The notes below the pieces were generated by a model that saw only the letters and a list, made by a program, of their open reading frames with translations, was not told the DNA's origin and searched no databases. From assembly GCA_964583185.1 (NCBI GenBank), contig CAZOVL010000003.1:1-64000 (forward strand): a DNA stretch of 64,000 nucleotides, given 5' to 3'. Below, one piece after another: positions 16,251-26,805 of this stretch (position 1 is the stretch's first letter; the number at the start of each line of letters is the position of its first letter). The translations under genes and the position numbers were made by a program. This DNA is from Bacteroides_E sp964583185 (lineage in GTDB: Bacteria; Bacteroidota; Bacteroidia; Bacteroidales; Bacteroidaceae).

Positions 16251-16690
16251 ATAGTTTGCTTTGTCTATATAAGTAGTTTTGTAGTGCTAAACGTATATTG
16301 ATAGTCAGAAGTATAAAAAAGCATTAAAATAAGAGACTTGTTCATTGTGCTAATATTAAATCTAGTGGATTATAAATGCATTTATATTTAAAACAAAAAG
16401 GTTGTAATGGAAGTAAAAATAAATTCTTTAGAGATTTTTACATTAATAAGATTAAAGCTAAACAACAAAAGAAATCTATCTTTTGTTGTTTGTTTCTAGT
16501 AATTATGCATCTTGTACAATATTTTGTATAGTGTATAGATGGTTTTTTAGAAAAATGTAACATCCAGGAAATGGTTTGTGTCATATATTAAAGCCTTTAG
16601 ATGTGGATTTTTATATATTTGTTTGTTGTAGAAAATTAAAATTTTCTAATTTCTCGAGATCTAGTAAGATTTAGGAAATTCTAATACTAA
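16251..16690. other. AT-rich leader before the chimeric SusC remnant
   Basis: About 440 bases with no supportable gene. By position it would have been the promoter and leader of a SusC-like gene, but I find no exact TAnnTTTG box in it. Confidence 0.4.
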
Positions 16691-16861
16691 ATGGAAAATG
16701 TAGAGAAGCAAATTAGAAAATTCACCTTTTTATTTTTGTGCATGTCTTTTTCTTGCTTAATTGTGTCTGCACAAAATAGAATCGTAGTTAAAGGGACAGT
16801 TTTAAATGAAAGTGAAGAGCAGGTAATGTTGGTGTCATGGAAGCTTCGGATGGATATATAA
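16691..16861 (+). pseudogene. N-terminal fragment of a SusC-type TonB-dependent receptor
   Basis: ATG 16691 opens a 56-codon frame with a signal peptide (FTFLFLCMSFSCLIVSAQ) and the first strand of a carboxypeptidase-regulatory-like domain, NRIVVKGTVLNESEEQV, the normal start of a mature SusC protein. After about 45 residues the similarity ends, and the sequence continues in another frame as a GH10 xylanase fragment. The rest of SusC and any SusD are missing. This is a deletion junction, near 16825-16836. Confidence 0.65.
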
Positions 16862-17535
16862 AATCATGGGATGTAATAAATGAACCAATGTCTGATAATG
16901 ATAGTTATATGTTGCGATCTGCTGAGAATGAATCCAATGTTGATGGAAATTTCTATTGGGCGGACTATCTGGGTGAAAATTATGCACGTACTGTGATTGC
17001 CTATGCACGTCAATCTTTTATGGAAAATAATGGAACCAATGAACTAAAACTTTTTATTAATGAATCTGGACTAGAAAAAAACGAAAGTAATAAATGTGAT
17101 AGATTACTTAAAATGATTGATGAGTGGGAGAAAGATGGTGTTACGGTAATTGATGGGATAGGAGTTGATTTAAAACTTTCTTATAATTATAGTGATCCTA
17201 TATTACAAGAACAGAATAATAAGAATCTTGTTGATCTTTTTCAAAAATTAGCAGCAACGGGTAAGTTAATTAGAATTTCAGATTTATCAATTGAAATAAT
17301 AGATAATGATGGGGTAGTTAACTCAAACAATTTAACTTTATCACATTTACAGCGTATTTCTCTATATTATGAATATATTATTGACAAATATTTTGAAATA
17401 ATACCTAATGAACAATGTTATGGTATTACTCTTGGATCTCCAGTTGATACTAAAACCTTTATAGGGTTATGGAATAACAAATATAACCGCAACTACACTT
17501 ATGCTGGTTTTATTGATGGATTATCTGGTAAATAA
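16837..17535 (+). pseudogene. C-terminal fragment of a GH10-type endo-xylanase
   Basis: The open frame of about 232 residues starts inside the catalytic barrel. IKSWDVINEPMSD contains the GH10 acid/base glutamate, and IGLWNNKYNRNYTYAGFIDGL is the family C-terminus. The strand that normally carries the nucleophile (ISELDM or ITELDI) reads IRISDLSIEI, so the nucleophile glutamate appears to be replaced by Asp. The N-terminal half of the barrel and the signal peptide are absent, replaced by the SusC fragment in a different frame. It is unlikely to give an active enzyme. It lies directly upstream of GH30 in the same orientation. Confidence 0.7.
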
Positions 17536-17558
17536 TATTTATTTTAGAATTTATAAAG

Positions 17559-19202
17559 ATGAAAAAAACACATATAAATCTGGTTCTTCTACTTTTGTTT
17601 TTTTGGGGGTGTTCAGAGAATGAGACTACAAATGTAAGTTTAAGCTATGTCAAGTTTGTACATAAAACATTAACTATTCCTTATACTGGTGGTGAATCTC
17701 TCCTTTTAATAGAGTCATGTGGAACACCTTGGGAGATTGTTTATGATAAAGAAAATGATTTGATTAGTGATGTTTTGCAAACTAAAGGAGGTGAATTAGG
17801 CGATGTAAAGCAATATACCCAAATTAAATTTCGTTGCAATGAGAATCTAACAAAAGACATTCGCTCTCAAGAGCTTTTTTTGATTAATGAAATAACTGGG
17901 GAACGTTCTTCTTTTACTCTTATACAAGATACTAAATATAAACCTCTTTTGTTATCTATTGATAAATCTACAGAATATCAGACTATAGTAGGATTTGGTG
18001 GTATGTATAACCCTAAAATCTGGTTATCTAAAAATGACTTAATAACTGAATCTGAAATAACTAAAATGTATGATTCAAATCAGCTAGGGTATAATGTTCT
18101 TCGTTTAATGATTTACCCGAATGAACTAGATTGGATAAGCGATATTGATGCAGCGAAAAGAGCACAAGAGTTAGGTGCAATTATATTTGCTTCTCCATGG
18201 GAGATACCTGCTCATATGTCTGAGGAAATCAATGTTAATGGGAAACTTTACGATAGACATCTTAAACCTGATAGTTACCAAGAATATGCAAATCATTTGG
18301 TTAAGTATATAAAATTCATGAAAGATAATGGTGTTGATTTATATGCTGTTTCTGTTCAAAATGAACCAGATATGGATTTTACTTTTTGGTATCCACATGA
18401 AATTGTCAACTTTATAAAGAAACATGGTAATCAAATTAAAGAAGCTGGGGTGAAATTAATGGCTCCTGAAGCCTGTGGCTTTCAACCTGAATATACTGAT
18501 CCTGTTCTAAACGATGCTGAGGCCTTCGATAAAACTGATATTTTAGCTGGCCATACTTATCAAGGTTTTATAGATATAGAGGAGAGTAGTTATGTGAAAA
18601 ATAGATATGACTATATCTGCTCTTTGTATAATAAAAAACTAGCAGCTTCAGGAAAAACCTGGTGGATGACTGAGCATTTATTTAATGAAGGAGAAAAAGA
18701 ATCAGACTCATCAAAGTGGGAATTTCAAAAATGGAAATATAACTTGTCTACATTAGGTAAGGAAATACATATGTGTATGGATGGATATTGTAGCGCTTAT
18801 ATATATTGGTACCTGAAAAGATTTTACGGTATGATTGGAGATTCAGATAATAGAAGTTTAGAAGCTAATGGAGAAGTATTAAAGAATGGATATATTCTTT
18901 CTCATTATGCCAAATATGCTACAGGTACCATACGTATAAATATTAATACAGGAGACTTAAATGTTTTAGGAACAGCTTACCTTAATAGAGATAACAATGA
19001 AGTTTCTATAGTTTTAATAAACTTGACGAATGATGATTTAAATGTAAGTATCCCTTTCTCTGGAATCAAAGAAATAAACGCTATAGAAACTACAGAGGAG
19101 AAAAATATGGAAAAAGCAATAACAGGAGAACTAAATGAATCTGATGGAGCTTATGTCTTAGTATCTAAATCTAGTATTACATCGATTCGTTTAAATTTAT
19201 AA
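17559..19202 (+). CDS. GH30-family xylanase/glucuronoxylanase lipoprotein with N-terminal BACON-like domain
   Basis: A 547-residue lipoprotein (LLLFFWGC, Cys18). Residues about 30-125 form a BACON-like beta domain often placed between lipid anchor and enzyme in Bacteroidetes. From about 130 the GH30 barrel starts (STEYQTIVGFGGMYNP). The acid/base is Glu269 in VSVQNEPDM and the nucleophile Glu372 in WWMTEHLFN. A C-terminal beta domain covers 450-547. GH30 xylan-active members cut the beta-1,4-xylan chain, the subfamily 8 type next to a methylglucuronic acid branch. Neighbouring GH115 alpha-glucuronidase fits this. The gene is 52 bp from GH115, in an operon. Confidence 0.85.
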   Translation: MKKTHINLVLLLLFFWGCSENETTNVSLSYVKFVHKTLTIPYTGGESLLLIESCGTPWEIVYDKENDLISDVLQTKGGELGDVKQYTQIKFRCNENLTKDIRSQELFLINEITGERSSFTLIQDTKYKPLLLSIDKSTEYQTIVGFGGMYNPKIWLSKNDLITESEITKMYDSNQLGYNVLRLMIYPNELDWISDIDAAKRAQELGAIIFASPWEIPAHMSEEINVNGKLYDRHLKPDSYQEYANHLVKYIKFMKDNGVDLYAVSVQNEPDMDFTFWYPHEIVNFIKKHGNQIKEAGVKLMAPEACGFQPEYTDPVLNDAEAFDKTDILAGHTYQGFIDIEESSYVKNRYDYICSLYNKKLAASGKTWWMTEHLFNEGEKESDSSKWEFQKWKYNLSTLGKEIHMCMDGYCSAYIYWYLKRFYGMIGDSDNRSLEANGEVLKNGYILSHYAKYATGTIRININTGDLNVLGTAYLNRDNNEVSIVLINLTNDDLNVSIPFSGIKEINAIETTEEKNMEKAITGELNESDGAYVLVSKSSITSIRLNL

Positions 19203-19254
19203 TAGAAGAGCGAGTAATTACTCGTAATGGTTAATAATAAAAATTCAAATTCAA

Positions 19255-21801
19255 ATGAAAAAAAGAATAATCTTCTGTTTTTTATCTATAATACTTACAC
19301 TCCCGGTATGTAGTGCTGAGCAGTTTATTCAATTCTCCAAAACACCATCTTCATTTGCTTTATTTGAAGATGGAAGTGTAGTTCCTATTGTAGTAGATAA
19401 GGACGATTATAAAGGAGTTCTTATTGCAGCTGAGAATCTTAAAGAAGACTTTTCTTTAGTAACAGATGTGCCTCCTAGATTATTATACGATACTGATCAA
19501 TCTAATCAGATTATTATTGTTGGTACTATTGGGAAAAACAAACATATCAATCAATTGATAAAATCCGGGAAAATTGATAAGTCTGCATTAACTGGTAAAA
19601 ATGAGAAATTTGTTATTGCTACTGTTGATAATCCTATTGTTGGAGTTGATCGTGCTTTAATTATTGCAGGAAGTGATAAAAGAGGTACAATTTATGGTAT
19701 TTACGAATTGTCTCAACAGATTGGTGTATCTCCTTGGTATTGGTGGGCAGATGTTCCTGTACACAAACAAAAAGAGATATATATAAAAAGAGGTATATAT
19801 ACCAACGGAGAGCCTGCTGTAAAGTATAGGGGGATTTTTCTAAATGATGAGGCACCTTGTCTTACCGGTTGGGTAAAACATATGTATGGTACTAATTATG
19901 GAGATCATCGTTTTTATAGTCGTGTATTTGAACTAATATTGCGTCTTCGAGGAAATTTTCTTTGGCCAGCTATGTGGTCATGGGCTTTTTACCAAGACGA
20001 TCCTCTTAATAGCCAACTTGCAGATGAGATGGGGGTTATTATTGGAACATCACATCACGAACCAATGGCTCGGAATCATCAGGAATGGAGTCGAAAACGA
20101 AAAGAATATGGAGAATGGAACTATCAGACTAATAAGGAAACATTAGATCGTTTTTTTCGTGAAGGTATTGAACGCATGAAAAATACGGAAGATGTTGTAA
20201 CTATAGGGATGAGAGGTGATGGTGATACTGAAATGTCTGAAGAAACTGATATTGCTCTTTTAGAAAGAGTCGTAAAAAATCAGCGGAAAATAATAAAAGA
20301 TGTAACTAAGCGGCCAGCAAAAGAAACTCCTCAAGTTTGGGCACTATATAAAGAAGTGCAAGATTATTATGATAAAGGAATGCGTGTTCCTGATGATGTA
20401 ATTATGTTAATTTGTGATGATAATTGGGGCAATGTAAGGCGTTTACCTAATGCAAAAGAGCGAAAACATCCAGGAGGATGGGGATTGTATTATCATGTGG
20501 ATTATGTTGGAGCCCCACGTAATACAAAGTGGCTTAATGTTACACCCATTCAGAATATGTGGGAACAGCTGCATTTAACATATGAATACGGAGTAGATAA
20601 ACTTTGGGTTCTTAATGTTGGTGATTTGAAGCCGATGGAATATCCTATTACTTTGTTTTTAGACATGGCTTGGAACCCTACTAAGTATACGGTGACTAAT
20701 TTGTTAGAACATCCTCTCTCCTTTTGTTCGCAACAATTTGGAGAAGAACAAGCAGAAGAAGCAGCTCGTATTCTTAATTTATATAGTAAATATAACGGAC
20801 GTGTAACCCCTGAAATGCTCGACAAAAACACATATAATCTTGAAACAGGTGAGTGGAAGAAAGTTTCTGATGAATATATAAAGTTGGAGGCCGAAGCTTT
20901 GCGTCAATATTTAAGTCTAGCACCCGACTACAGAGATGCTTATAAACAACTTATTCTTTTTCCTGTGCAGGCAACAGCGAATTTATATGAAATGTATTAT
21001 GCACAAGCAATGAATCATAAATTATATGCTGAAAATAATCCAGAAGCAAACTATTGGGCAGATAAAGTTGAACAAACATTTAAACGGGATGCTGAGTTGA
21101 GTTATGATTATAACAATGTAATGTCGAATGGGAAGTGGAAAAATATGATGATTCAAAAGAAAATTGGATATACAAGCTGGAATGATAACTTCCCTGAAGA
21201 TACTTTACCTAAAGTATTTAGACTTGAAAACGCAAAACAAGCCATAGGCAACTATGTTTTTTCATCTAGTGCGGGTTTTGTGGCTATGGAAGCAGAACAT
21301 TTTTATGAAGTTATAGATTCTCCTAAAGCTAAATGGACAGTTCTACCTTATATGGGACGAACTTTGAGTGGAGTAACATTGATGCCGTATACGGAATCAA
21401 CTGAAGGAGCCTCAATCTCTTATAAATTGGAGTTGCCCAAAGATATTCGTTCTGTAAGAGTACATATAATAGTAAAATCGACTTTAGCTTTTCATGATTC
21501 GAAAGGGCATGAATATAAGGTGAGATTTGATGGAGGAAATGAAAAAATTGTAAACTTCAATTCTGATTTAAATGAAGATCCACAAAATAGATATTCTGTT
21601 TTCTATCCTACAGTTGCTCGAAGAGTAGTTGAAAAAACCATAGACTTAAATGTTCCAATAACTACAGATGGTTTTCAGATCTTAACTATTTCTCCTCTTG
21701 ATCCAGCTATCGTTTTTGAAAAAATAGTAGTTGATTATGGTGGTTATAAAGAATCTTATCTTTTCATGGAAGAGTCTCCTGTAGAAAGGGATAAAGACTA
21801 A
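19255..21801 (+). CDS. GH115 alpha-(4-O-methyl)-glucuronidase
   Basis: An 848-residue protein with a cleavable signal peptide (IIFCFLSIILTLPVCSA). GH115 features are evident: N-terminal domain with RALIIAGSDKRGTIYGIYELSQQIGVSPWYWWADVPV, then the barrel with YRGIFLNDEAPCLTGW, NFLWPAMWSW and IIGTSHHEPMARNHQEW, and a C-terminal beta domain from about 680. The family removes (methyl)glucuronic acid from internal and terminal xylose of glucuronoxylan. Length agrees with characterised Bacteroides enzymes. It sits between GH30 and GH95 (17 bp to the next start), so it is co-transcribed. Confidence 0.93.
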   Translation: MKKRIIFCFLSIILTLPVCSAEQFIQFSKTPSSFALFEDGSVVPIVVDKDDYKGVLIAAENLKEDFSLVTDVPPRLLYDTDQSNQIIIVGTIGKNKHINQLIKSGKIDKSALTGKNEKFVIATVDNPIVGVDRALIIAGSDKRGTIYGIYELSQQIGVSPWYWWADVPVHKQKEIYIKRGIYTNGEPAVKYRGIFLNDEAPCLTGWVKHMYGTNYGDHRFYSRVFELILRLRGNFLWPAMWSWAFYQDDPLNSQLADEMGVIIGTSHHEPMARNHQEWSRKRKEYGEWNYQTNKETLDRFFREGIERMKNTEDVVTIGMRGDGDTEMSEETDIALLERVVKNQRKIIKDVTKRPAKETPQVWALYKEVQDYYDKGMRVPDDVIMLICDDNWGNVRRLPNAKERKHPGGWGLYYHVDYVGAPRNTKWLNVTPIQNMWEQLHLTYEYGVDKLWVLNVGDLKPMEYPITLFLDMAWNPTKYTVTNLLEHPLSFCSQQFGEEQAEEAARILNLYSKYNGRVTPEMLDKNTYNLETGEWKKVSDEYIKLEAEALRQYLSLAPDYRDAYKQLILFPVQATANLYEMYYAQAMNHKLYAENNPEANYWADKVEQTFKRDAELSYDYNNVMSNGKWKNMMIQKKIGYTSWNDNFPEDTLPKVFRLENAKQAIGNYVFSSSAGFVAMEAEHFYEVIDSPKAKWTVLPYMGRTLSGVTLMPYTESTEGASISYKLELPKDIRSVRVHIIVKSTLAFHDSKGHEYKVRFDGGNEKIVNFNSDLNEDPQNRYSVFYPTVARRVVEKTIDLNVPITTDGFQILTISPLDPAIVFEKIVVDYGGYKESYLFMEESPVERDKD

Positions 21802-21818
21802 AACTTAATATTTATTTA

Positions 21819-24284
21819 ATGTATATTAATATGTATAAGTACCTATATAATAATTTTAGAATGAATTTAGTAAGAACATCTGTTTTATTTTTGTTTTTGA
21901 TTTTTGGCTTATTAAGTTTAGCCGCACAAGAATTAAAGTTACGGTATGATCAACCGGCAAAGGTTTGGGAAGAAGCACTCCCTTTGGGTAATTCACGTTT
22001 GGGAGCTATGGTCTATGGTATTCCGGAAAGAGAGGAAATACAATTAAATGAAGAAACGATATGGGGCGGTGGTCCTTATCGTAATGATAATCCTAAGGCA
22101 TTAGCATCTCTTCCTGAAGTAAGAAAACTTATTTTTGAGGGTAAAAATAATGAGGCAGATAAATTAATCAATCAAACTTTTTTTACTCAGACGCATGGAA
22201 TGCCATTCCAAACAGCTGGAAGTGTTATCCTTCATTTCCCAGGGCATGAGGAGTATCAGAATTATTATCGTGAACTCGATCTTGATCGTGCCCTAGCAAC
22301 TACTACTTATACTGTAAATAATATTAAGTATACACGTACTGCTTTGTCTTCTTTTGCTGATGACGTTTTTATTATGCAGCTCACTGCTAGTAAAAAGGGA
22401 GCATTAAACTTTGAAATAGAATATAGTAACCCATCTGAACATTCTATATATAAAAAAGATAAATCACTTGTACTTGAAGGGAATGGTTCTAATCATGAAG
22501 GAATACCAGGAGTAATTAAATATCAGACTCATACAAAGGTGGTGAATAGTGATGGTAATGTAGAGGTTTCTGATAGTAAAATTACTGTGAATGGTGCTTC
22601 TTCTGTTGTTTTGTATGTTTCTATTGCTACTAATTTCACTGATTATCAAACTGTAAATACAGATCCCTATACTAAGGCAACTAAATTGTTGGATGCTGCT
22701 ATCCGAAAAAAAATGACTGTCGCCATGAAAGAGCATATTCTTAAGTATAGTGAGCAATTTCATAGATTTACACTTAATTTAGGGCAATTGAATGGTACAG
22801 ATAAACGTACAACTACTCAACGTATTTTAGATTTTCAGACTAATCAAGATCCTTCGTTAGTAACACTTCTAGCACAATTTGGAAGATATTTGCTAATCTC
22901 CTCTTCGCAGCCCGGAAGTCAACCTGCTAATCTCCAGGGTATTTGGTGTAATAGTCTGTATCCTGCATGGGATAGCAAATACACTATTAATATAAATGCC
23001 GAAATGAATTATTGGCCAGCTGAAGTAACTAATTTATCTGAGACGCATGTACCTCTCTTCCAAATGCTAAAAGATTTAAGTGAAACTGGAGCAGAAACAG
23101 CACGTGTTATGTATGGTGCTGAAGGCTGGGTTGCTCACCACAATACAGATATTTGGCGGGTTACCAGCCCCATCGATTTTGCTGCTGCAGGAATGTGGCC
23201 AACCGGAGGTACTTGGCTTAGTCAGCATCTTTGGGAGCATTATTTATTTACTGGAAATAAAACGTTTTTGCGTGAAGTTTATCCCATCTTAAAAGGAGCG
23301 GCAGACTTCTTTATGTCCTCATTAGTTGAACATCCTCAGAATGGATGGATGGTTGTATCACCCTCTGTGTCACCTGAACATGGACCAATCTCTGCTGGAT
23401 GTACAATGGATAATCAGTTGGTATTTGATATTCTTACTAGAACAGCTGAAGCAACCCAAATATTAAATGGGGATTTAGTATATAGTAAACGACTATTAGA
23501 TATGGCTGATAAATTGCCACCTATGCAAATAGGAAAATACTCACAACTTCAAGAATGGTTAGAAGATATAGATGATCCTAAGAGTGAACATAGACATGTT
23601 TCACACCTTTATGGGCTTTATCCGGGTAATCAGATATCTCCTTATCGTACTCCTGAGCTTTTTGAGGCAGCTCGCAACTCTTTGATTTATCGAGGAGATA
23701 TGGCTACAGGGTGGTCAATTGGTTGGAAAGTGAATCTTTGGGCACGTTTACTCGATGGCAATCATGCTTATAAGATTATCAACAATATGCTCACTCTTGC
23801 AGGGAGTGAGAATCCGGAAGGAAGAACTTATCCCAATCTGTTTACTGCACATCCGCCTTTCCAAATTGACGGAAATTTCGGACTGACAGCCGGAGTTGCC
23901 GAAATGCTTATTCAAAGTCACGATGGAGCCGTACATCTATTACCAGCATTACCGGAAGTATGGAAAGATGGTTCGGTTTCGGGAATCGTAGCACGCGGAG
24001 GTTTCGAAGTATCTATGAAGTGGGAGAACAGTAAGGTTTCAGAAGTGGAGGTTGTATCTAAAAATGGAAATAATTTACGCTTGCGGTCTTACGCCCCGCT
24101 TACCGGAAAACACATGAAAGAGGCACAGGGCGATAATCCGAATCTCTTATTGGTTCCGGCACAGGCTGTAACACCTATTATTTCCGATAAGGCCTCATTG
24201 AAAGGCATCGAGTTAGATAAAGTATATGAATATGATATACCCACGGAAGCAGGAAAAACTTACACTTTTAATGCTGTCAATTAA
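21819..24284 (+). CDS. GH95 alpha-L-fucosidase/alpha-L-galactosidase
   Basis: The frame starts at ATG 21819, but ATG 21861 (MNLVRTS, directly followed by the hydrophobic SVLFLFLIFGLLSLAAQ) is an equally good start, giving 807 residues. GH95 hallmarks are RYDQPAKVWEEALPLGNSR, EETIWGGGP, QGIWCNSLYPAWDSKYTINI followed by NAEMNYWPAEV with the substrate-activating Asn pair, VSPSVSPEHG with the acid Glu, and FQIDGNFGLTAGVAEML. GH95 enzymes are inverting and remove alpha-L-fucose, or alpha-L-galactose in some xylan loci. The xylan setting favours the galactose role. The last roughly 500 bases are richer in G+C than the rest of the gene, possibly a recombined segment. Confidence 0.92.
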   Translation: MYINMYKYLYNNFRMNLVRTSVLFLFLIFGLLSLAAQELKLRYDQPAKVWEEALPLGNSRLGAMVYGIPEREEIQLNEETIWGGGPYRNDNPKALASLPEVRKLIFEGKNNEADKLINQTFFTQTHGMPFQTAGSVILHFPGHEEYQNYYRELDLDRALATTTYTVNNIKYTRTALSSFADDVFIMQLTASKKGALNFEIEYSNPSEHSIYKKDKSLVLEGNGSNHEGIPGVIKYQTHTKVVNSDGNVEVSDSKITVNGASSVVLYVSIATNFTDYQTVNTDPYTKATKLLDAAIRKKMTVAMKEHILKYSEQFHRFTLNLGQLNGTDKRTTTQRILDFQTNQDPSLVTLLAQFGRYLLISSSQPGSQPANLQGIWCNSLYPAWDSKYTININAEMNYWPAEVTNLSETHVPLFQMLKDLSETGAETARVMYGAEGWVAHHNTDIWRVTSPIDFAAAGMWPTGGTWLSQHLWEHYLFTGNKTFLREVYPILKGAADFFMSSLVEHPQNGWMVVSPSVSPEHGPISAGCTMDNQLVFDILTRTAEATQILNGDLVYSKRLLDMADKLPPMQIGKYSQLQEWLEDIDDPKSEHRHVSHLYGLYPGNQISPYRTPELFEAARNSLIYRGDMATGWSIGWKVNLWARLLDGNHAYKIINNMLTLAGSENPEGRTYPNLFTAHPPFQIDGNFGLTAGVAEMLIQSHDGAVHLLPALPEVWKDGSVSGIVARGGFEVSMKWENSKVSEVEVVSKNGNNLRLRSYAPLTGKHMKEAQGDNPNLLLVPAQAVTPIISDKASLKGIELDKVYEYDIPTEAGKTYTFNAVN

Positions 24285-24575
24285 TTGTTTGTCGACAAAT
24301 ACAATATTCCGGTAAACAATTATTGCTTCATTAAATAAAATATTGATATTGAATATTAGTATGTTAAATATTAATGAATAGAAAACATACCACGATAAAT
24401 AACCGTAATCGTTTGGTTGACTGTGTTTTAATCTTATCATATTGCTGATAAATATATGAATTTGAATGTGTAGGAGTAAATAATGTAATTAATGTAATTA
24501 ATGTAATTTGTGATTACTTCTGTAATATAGAAAAGTGTACAACTGAGAAATAATAATAATAATTTAATTTGATTT
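24285..24575. other. AT-rich gap with a short tandem repeat
   Basis: About 290 bases between GH95 and the subtilase gene. It contains three exact copies of TAATGTAAT (24481-24507). No gene, terminator or consensus promoter was recognised. Confidence 0.5.
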
Positions 24576-26210
24576 ATGAACAGAATTATTGGTTTTAAAA
24601 TTTTATGCTGTTTTACAGCCATCGCTTTGTTCTGTGGATGTAATGATTCTCTTTTAATAGAGAATAATCCTACTGTAGAAAATAAATATCAAGTGGAAGA
24701 CGGTGTTCAAATTATGGAGAATACAAAATACTATTGGTATGAAGGAGAAAAAATCTACTTAGAAGAGATTCCGGAAAAGGAATATGTTGTATTTAAAAAG
24801 AAAGATTTACAGGAATTATCTTCGCTTAAAAATCAGAGTTCAACTCCTCTTATTAAAGAAGAGTTTCAGGAATTAAAACTTGCAGGAATTATTTTATCGG
24901 ACAAAGCTGCTACTGAGAAAGATAATGTCATGTGGGGTATAACAGAAAGTAATTTAAGATCAGCAATTGCTGGCGATATTCCTACTATTATTTATAAATC
25001 TCCTTTTTATAAGTCTTCGTTAGGTGAGGAAATTGGTATTTCACATCTCTTTTATGTGAAATTAAAATCAGAGAAAGATAAGGATAAACTTATCGAATTA
25101 GCCACTAAAAATAATGTAGACATCATTGGTAATAATGAGTTTATGCCTTTATGGTACACTCTTTCATGCGACAATGAATCAGCCGGAGATGCCTTACAAA
25201 TGGCTAATGAATTTTATGAGTCAGGTCTTTTTGAATTTGCAGAACCTGACATAATAGGGAATCTTGCTGTAAATACCAATGATACTTATTTTAATAAACA
25301 ATGGAATCTTAGTGGAAGTAACTCAATTAATTGGGTATCTGCCTACGCATTAACACAGGGTGCAAATGTTAAAGTTGCTATTATTGACACAGGCATCGAA
25401 CAGTTACACCCAGATTTAGCCAATGTTTTTCCAGCATATGATCTTGTTGAAGGTTCGTGGTATGCCACAAATATATACGGTGAACATGGCACTGCCTGTG
25501 CCGGTATTATCGGAGCGACAACAAATAATAATAAGGGTATTGCGGGTATAGCTCCTAAAGTAGCAATCTAGAGCTATGCACATAACTTCGGGACTCAACC
25601 TAATGCCGCTCAACAATTAGCATCAGGAATAGCATTAGCTTCCGGAAGTGTGGATGTTATTAGCTGTTCATGGAGTGGTCCGACAAATTCTCTGATTACA
25701 GATGCTATTCGTTATAATGCAGGTTGGGGACGAAATGGAAAAGGGACTGTTGTTGTATTTGCTACCGGAAATGAAGGTCGCAGTAGTGTTTCTTTTCCAG
25801 CTAATTGCCATTCGAGCGTAATAGCAGTGGGAGCTATAGGTCAAAATGGTAGAAAATCAAGTTTTAGTAATTATGGAACAGAATTGGATATTGTAGCTCC
25901 TGGCGAATACATTCCAACAACTGATTTACTTTACGGATATGGTTATGATAAATCTGATTATACTATGAAATTCAATGGAACTTCAGCTGCTTGCCCTCAC
26001 GTTGCTGCTGTTGCGGCATTGATCCTTTCTTTAAATGAGAACCTTACAGCTCAGGAGGTTAAAGATATTATAGAAAAAACAGCGAGAAAAGTGGGTGGTT
26101 ACTCTTATACAACGGTGTCCGGTAGACCTAATGGCACATGGAATAGAGAGATGGGATACGGATTGGTTGATGCATATAATGCCGTATTAGAAGCTAGAAG
26201 ACGCTTATAA
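24576..26210 (+). pseudogene. Subtilisin-like (S8) serine protease lipoprotein interrupted by an in-frame TAG
   Basis: One continuous frame of 544 codons is broken only by TAG at 25569-25571 (codon 332). It codes for a lipoprotein signal (CCFTAIALFCGC), a propeptide-like region (about 40-230) and a subtilase domain. The catalytic triad is all readable: Asp271 in AIIDTGI, His304 in GEHGTACAG and Ser470 in NGTSAACPHVAAV, with an oxyanion Asn near 399 (TGNEGR). The first piece lacks the serine, and a restart at ATG 25650 would lack Asp and His, so neither half alone could be active. There is no other frame disruption, so the change is recent, a sequencing error, or a suppressible stop. The next gene encodes a small lipoprotein 24 bp downstream. 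Confidence 0.8.
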
Positions 26211-26234
26211 GTATTTATATAAATTGAGAAAAAT

Positions 26235-26666
26235 ATGAAAAACGAAAGAATTATTTTATCCATACTAATGTTGATATGTATGTGTAGTTGCGATAGCGAA
26301 TATAAGGATTTTCTTTATAAGGAATACCAGTTACCGGCCAAGCCTGGTGCATTGGAATTAAATATTGAGACAGATAAGGCTGTACTAATTAATGATAAGA
26401 CTGAATTTCAAAGGGTTTTTTCCAATTTTCCCAATGCAAGAGCCGTTGATTTTAAGAACTATACTTTATTGTTAGTCAAAGGTGTTTCCACATCAGGGAT
26501 AAGGGACATTGAGAAAACGATTTCGGAAACTGATAATAAATATATATTTACTATTTCTGTAAATGGAAATGGTACTACGGTTATGGAGTCCTGGTATTTA
26601 GCTTATATTATTCCTAAAACAAGCGAGGAAAATATAACTTTAACAGTTACGTATGAATTATTCTAA
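26235..26666 (+). CDS. Small lipoprotein of unknown function downstream of the subtilase
   Basis: A 143-residue lipoprotein (ILMLICMCSC, Cys19). The mature part has a beta-rich pattern: FKNYTLLLVKGVSTSGIRDIEKTI, then a strand pair NKYIFTISVNGNGTTVMESWYLAYIIPK. This is loosely reminiscent of protease-associated PrcB-like domains, but I cannot support the match. Its position 24 bp after a secreted subtilase gene suggests a partner or inhibitor of that protease. It is inserted in the xylan locus without an obvious link to glycans. Confidence 0.5.
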   Translation: MKNERIILSILMLICMCSCDSEYKDFLYKEYQLPAKPGALELNIETDKAVLINDKTEFQRVFSNFPNARAVDFKNYTLLLVKGVSTSGIRDIEKTISETDNKYIFTISVNGNGTTVMESWYLAYIIPKTSEENITLTVTYELF

Positions 26667-26805
26667 TTTGAATATTGTCTGGTACTGAAATAAGTTGTAA
26701 TTATAAAAGTAAAAGGATAAAGAGGTATAATAGGTCAAATTATTAATAAATATTATAAATATTAAATTATTAACCGACAAATAAATATAAAAATATAACA
26801 ACAAG

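Noticed and set aside
24481..24507. TAATGTAAT triplet repeat as an origin or regulator site
   Set aside because: Only three AT-rich 9-mers with no dyad or neighbouring replication gene; more likely slippage.
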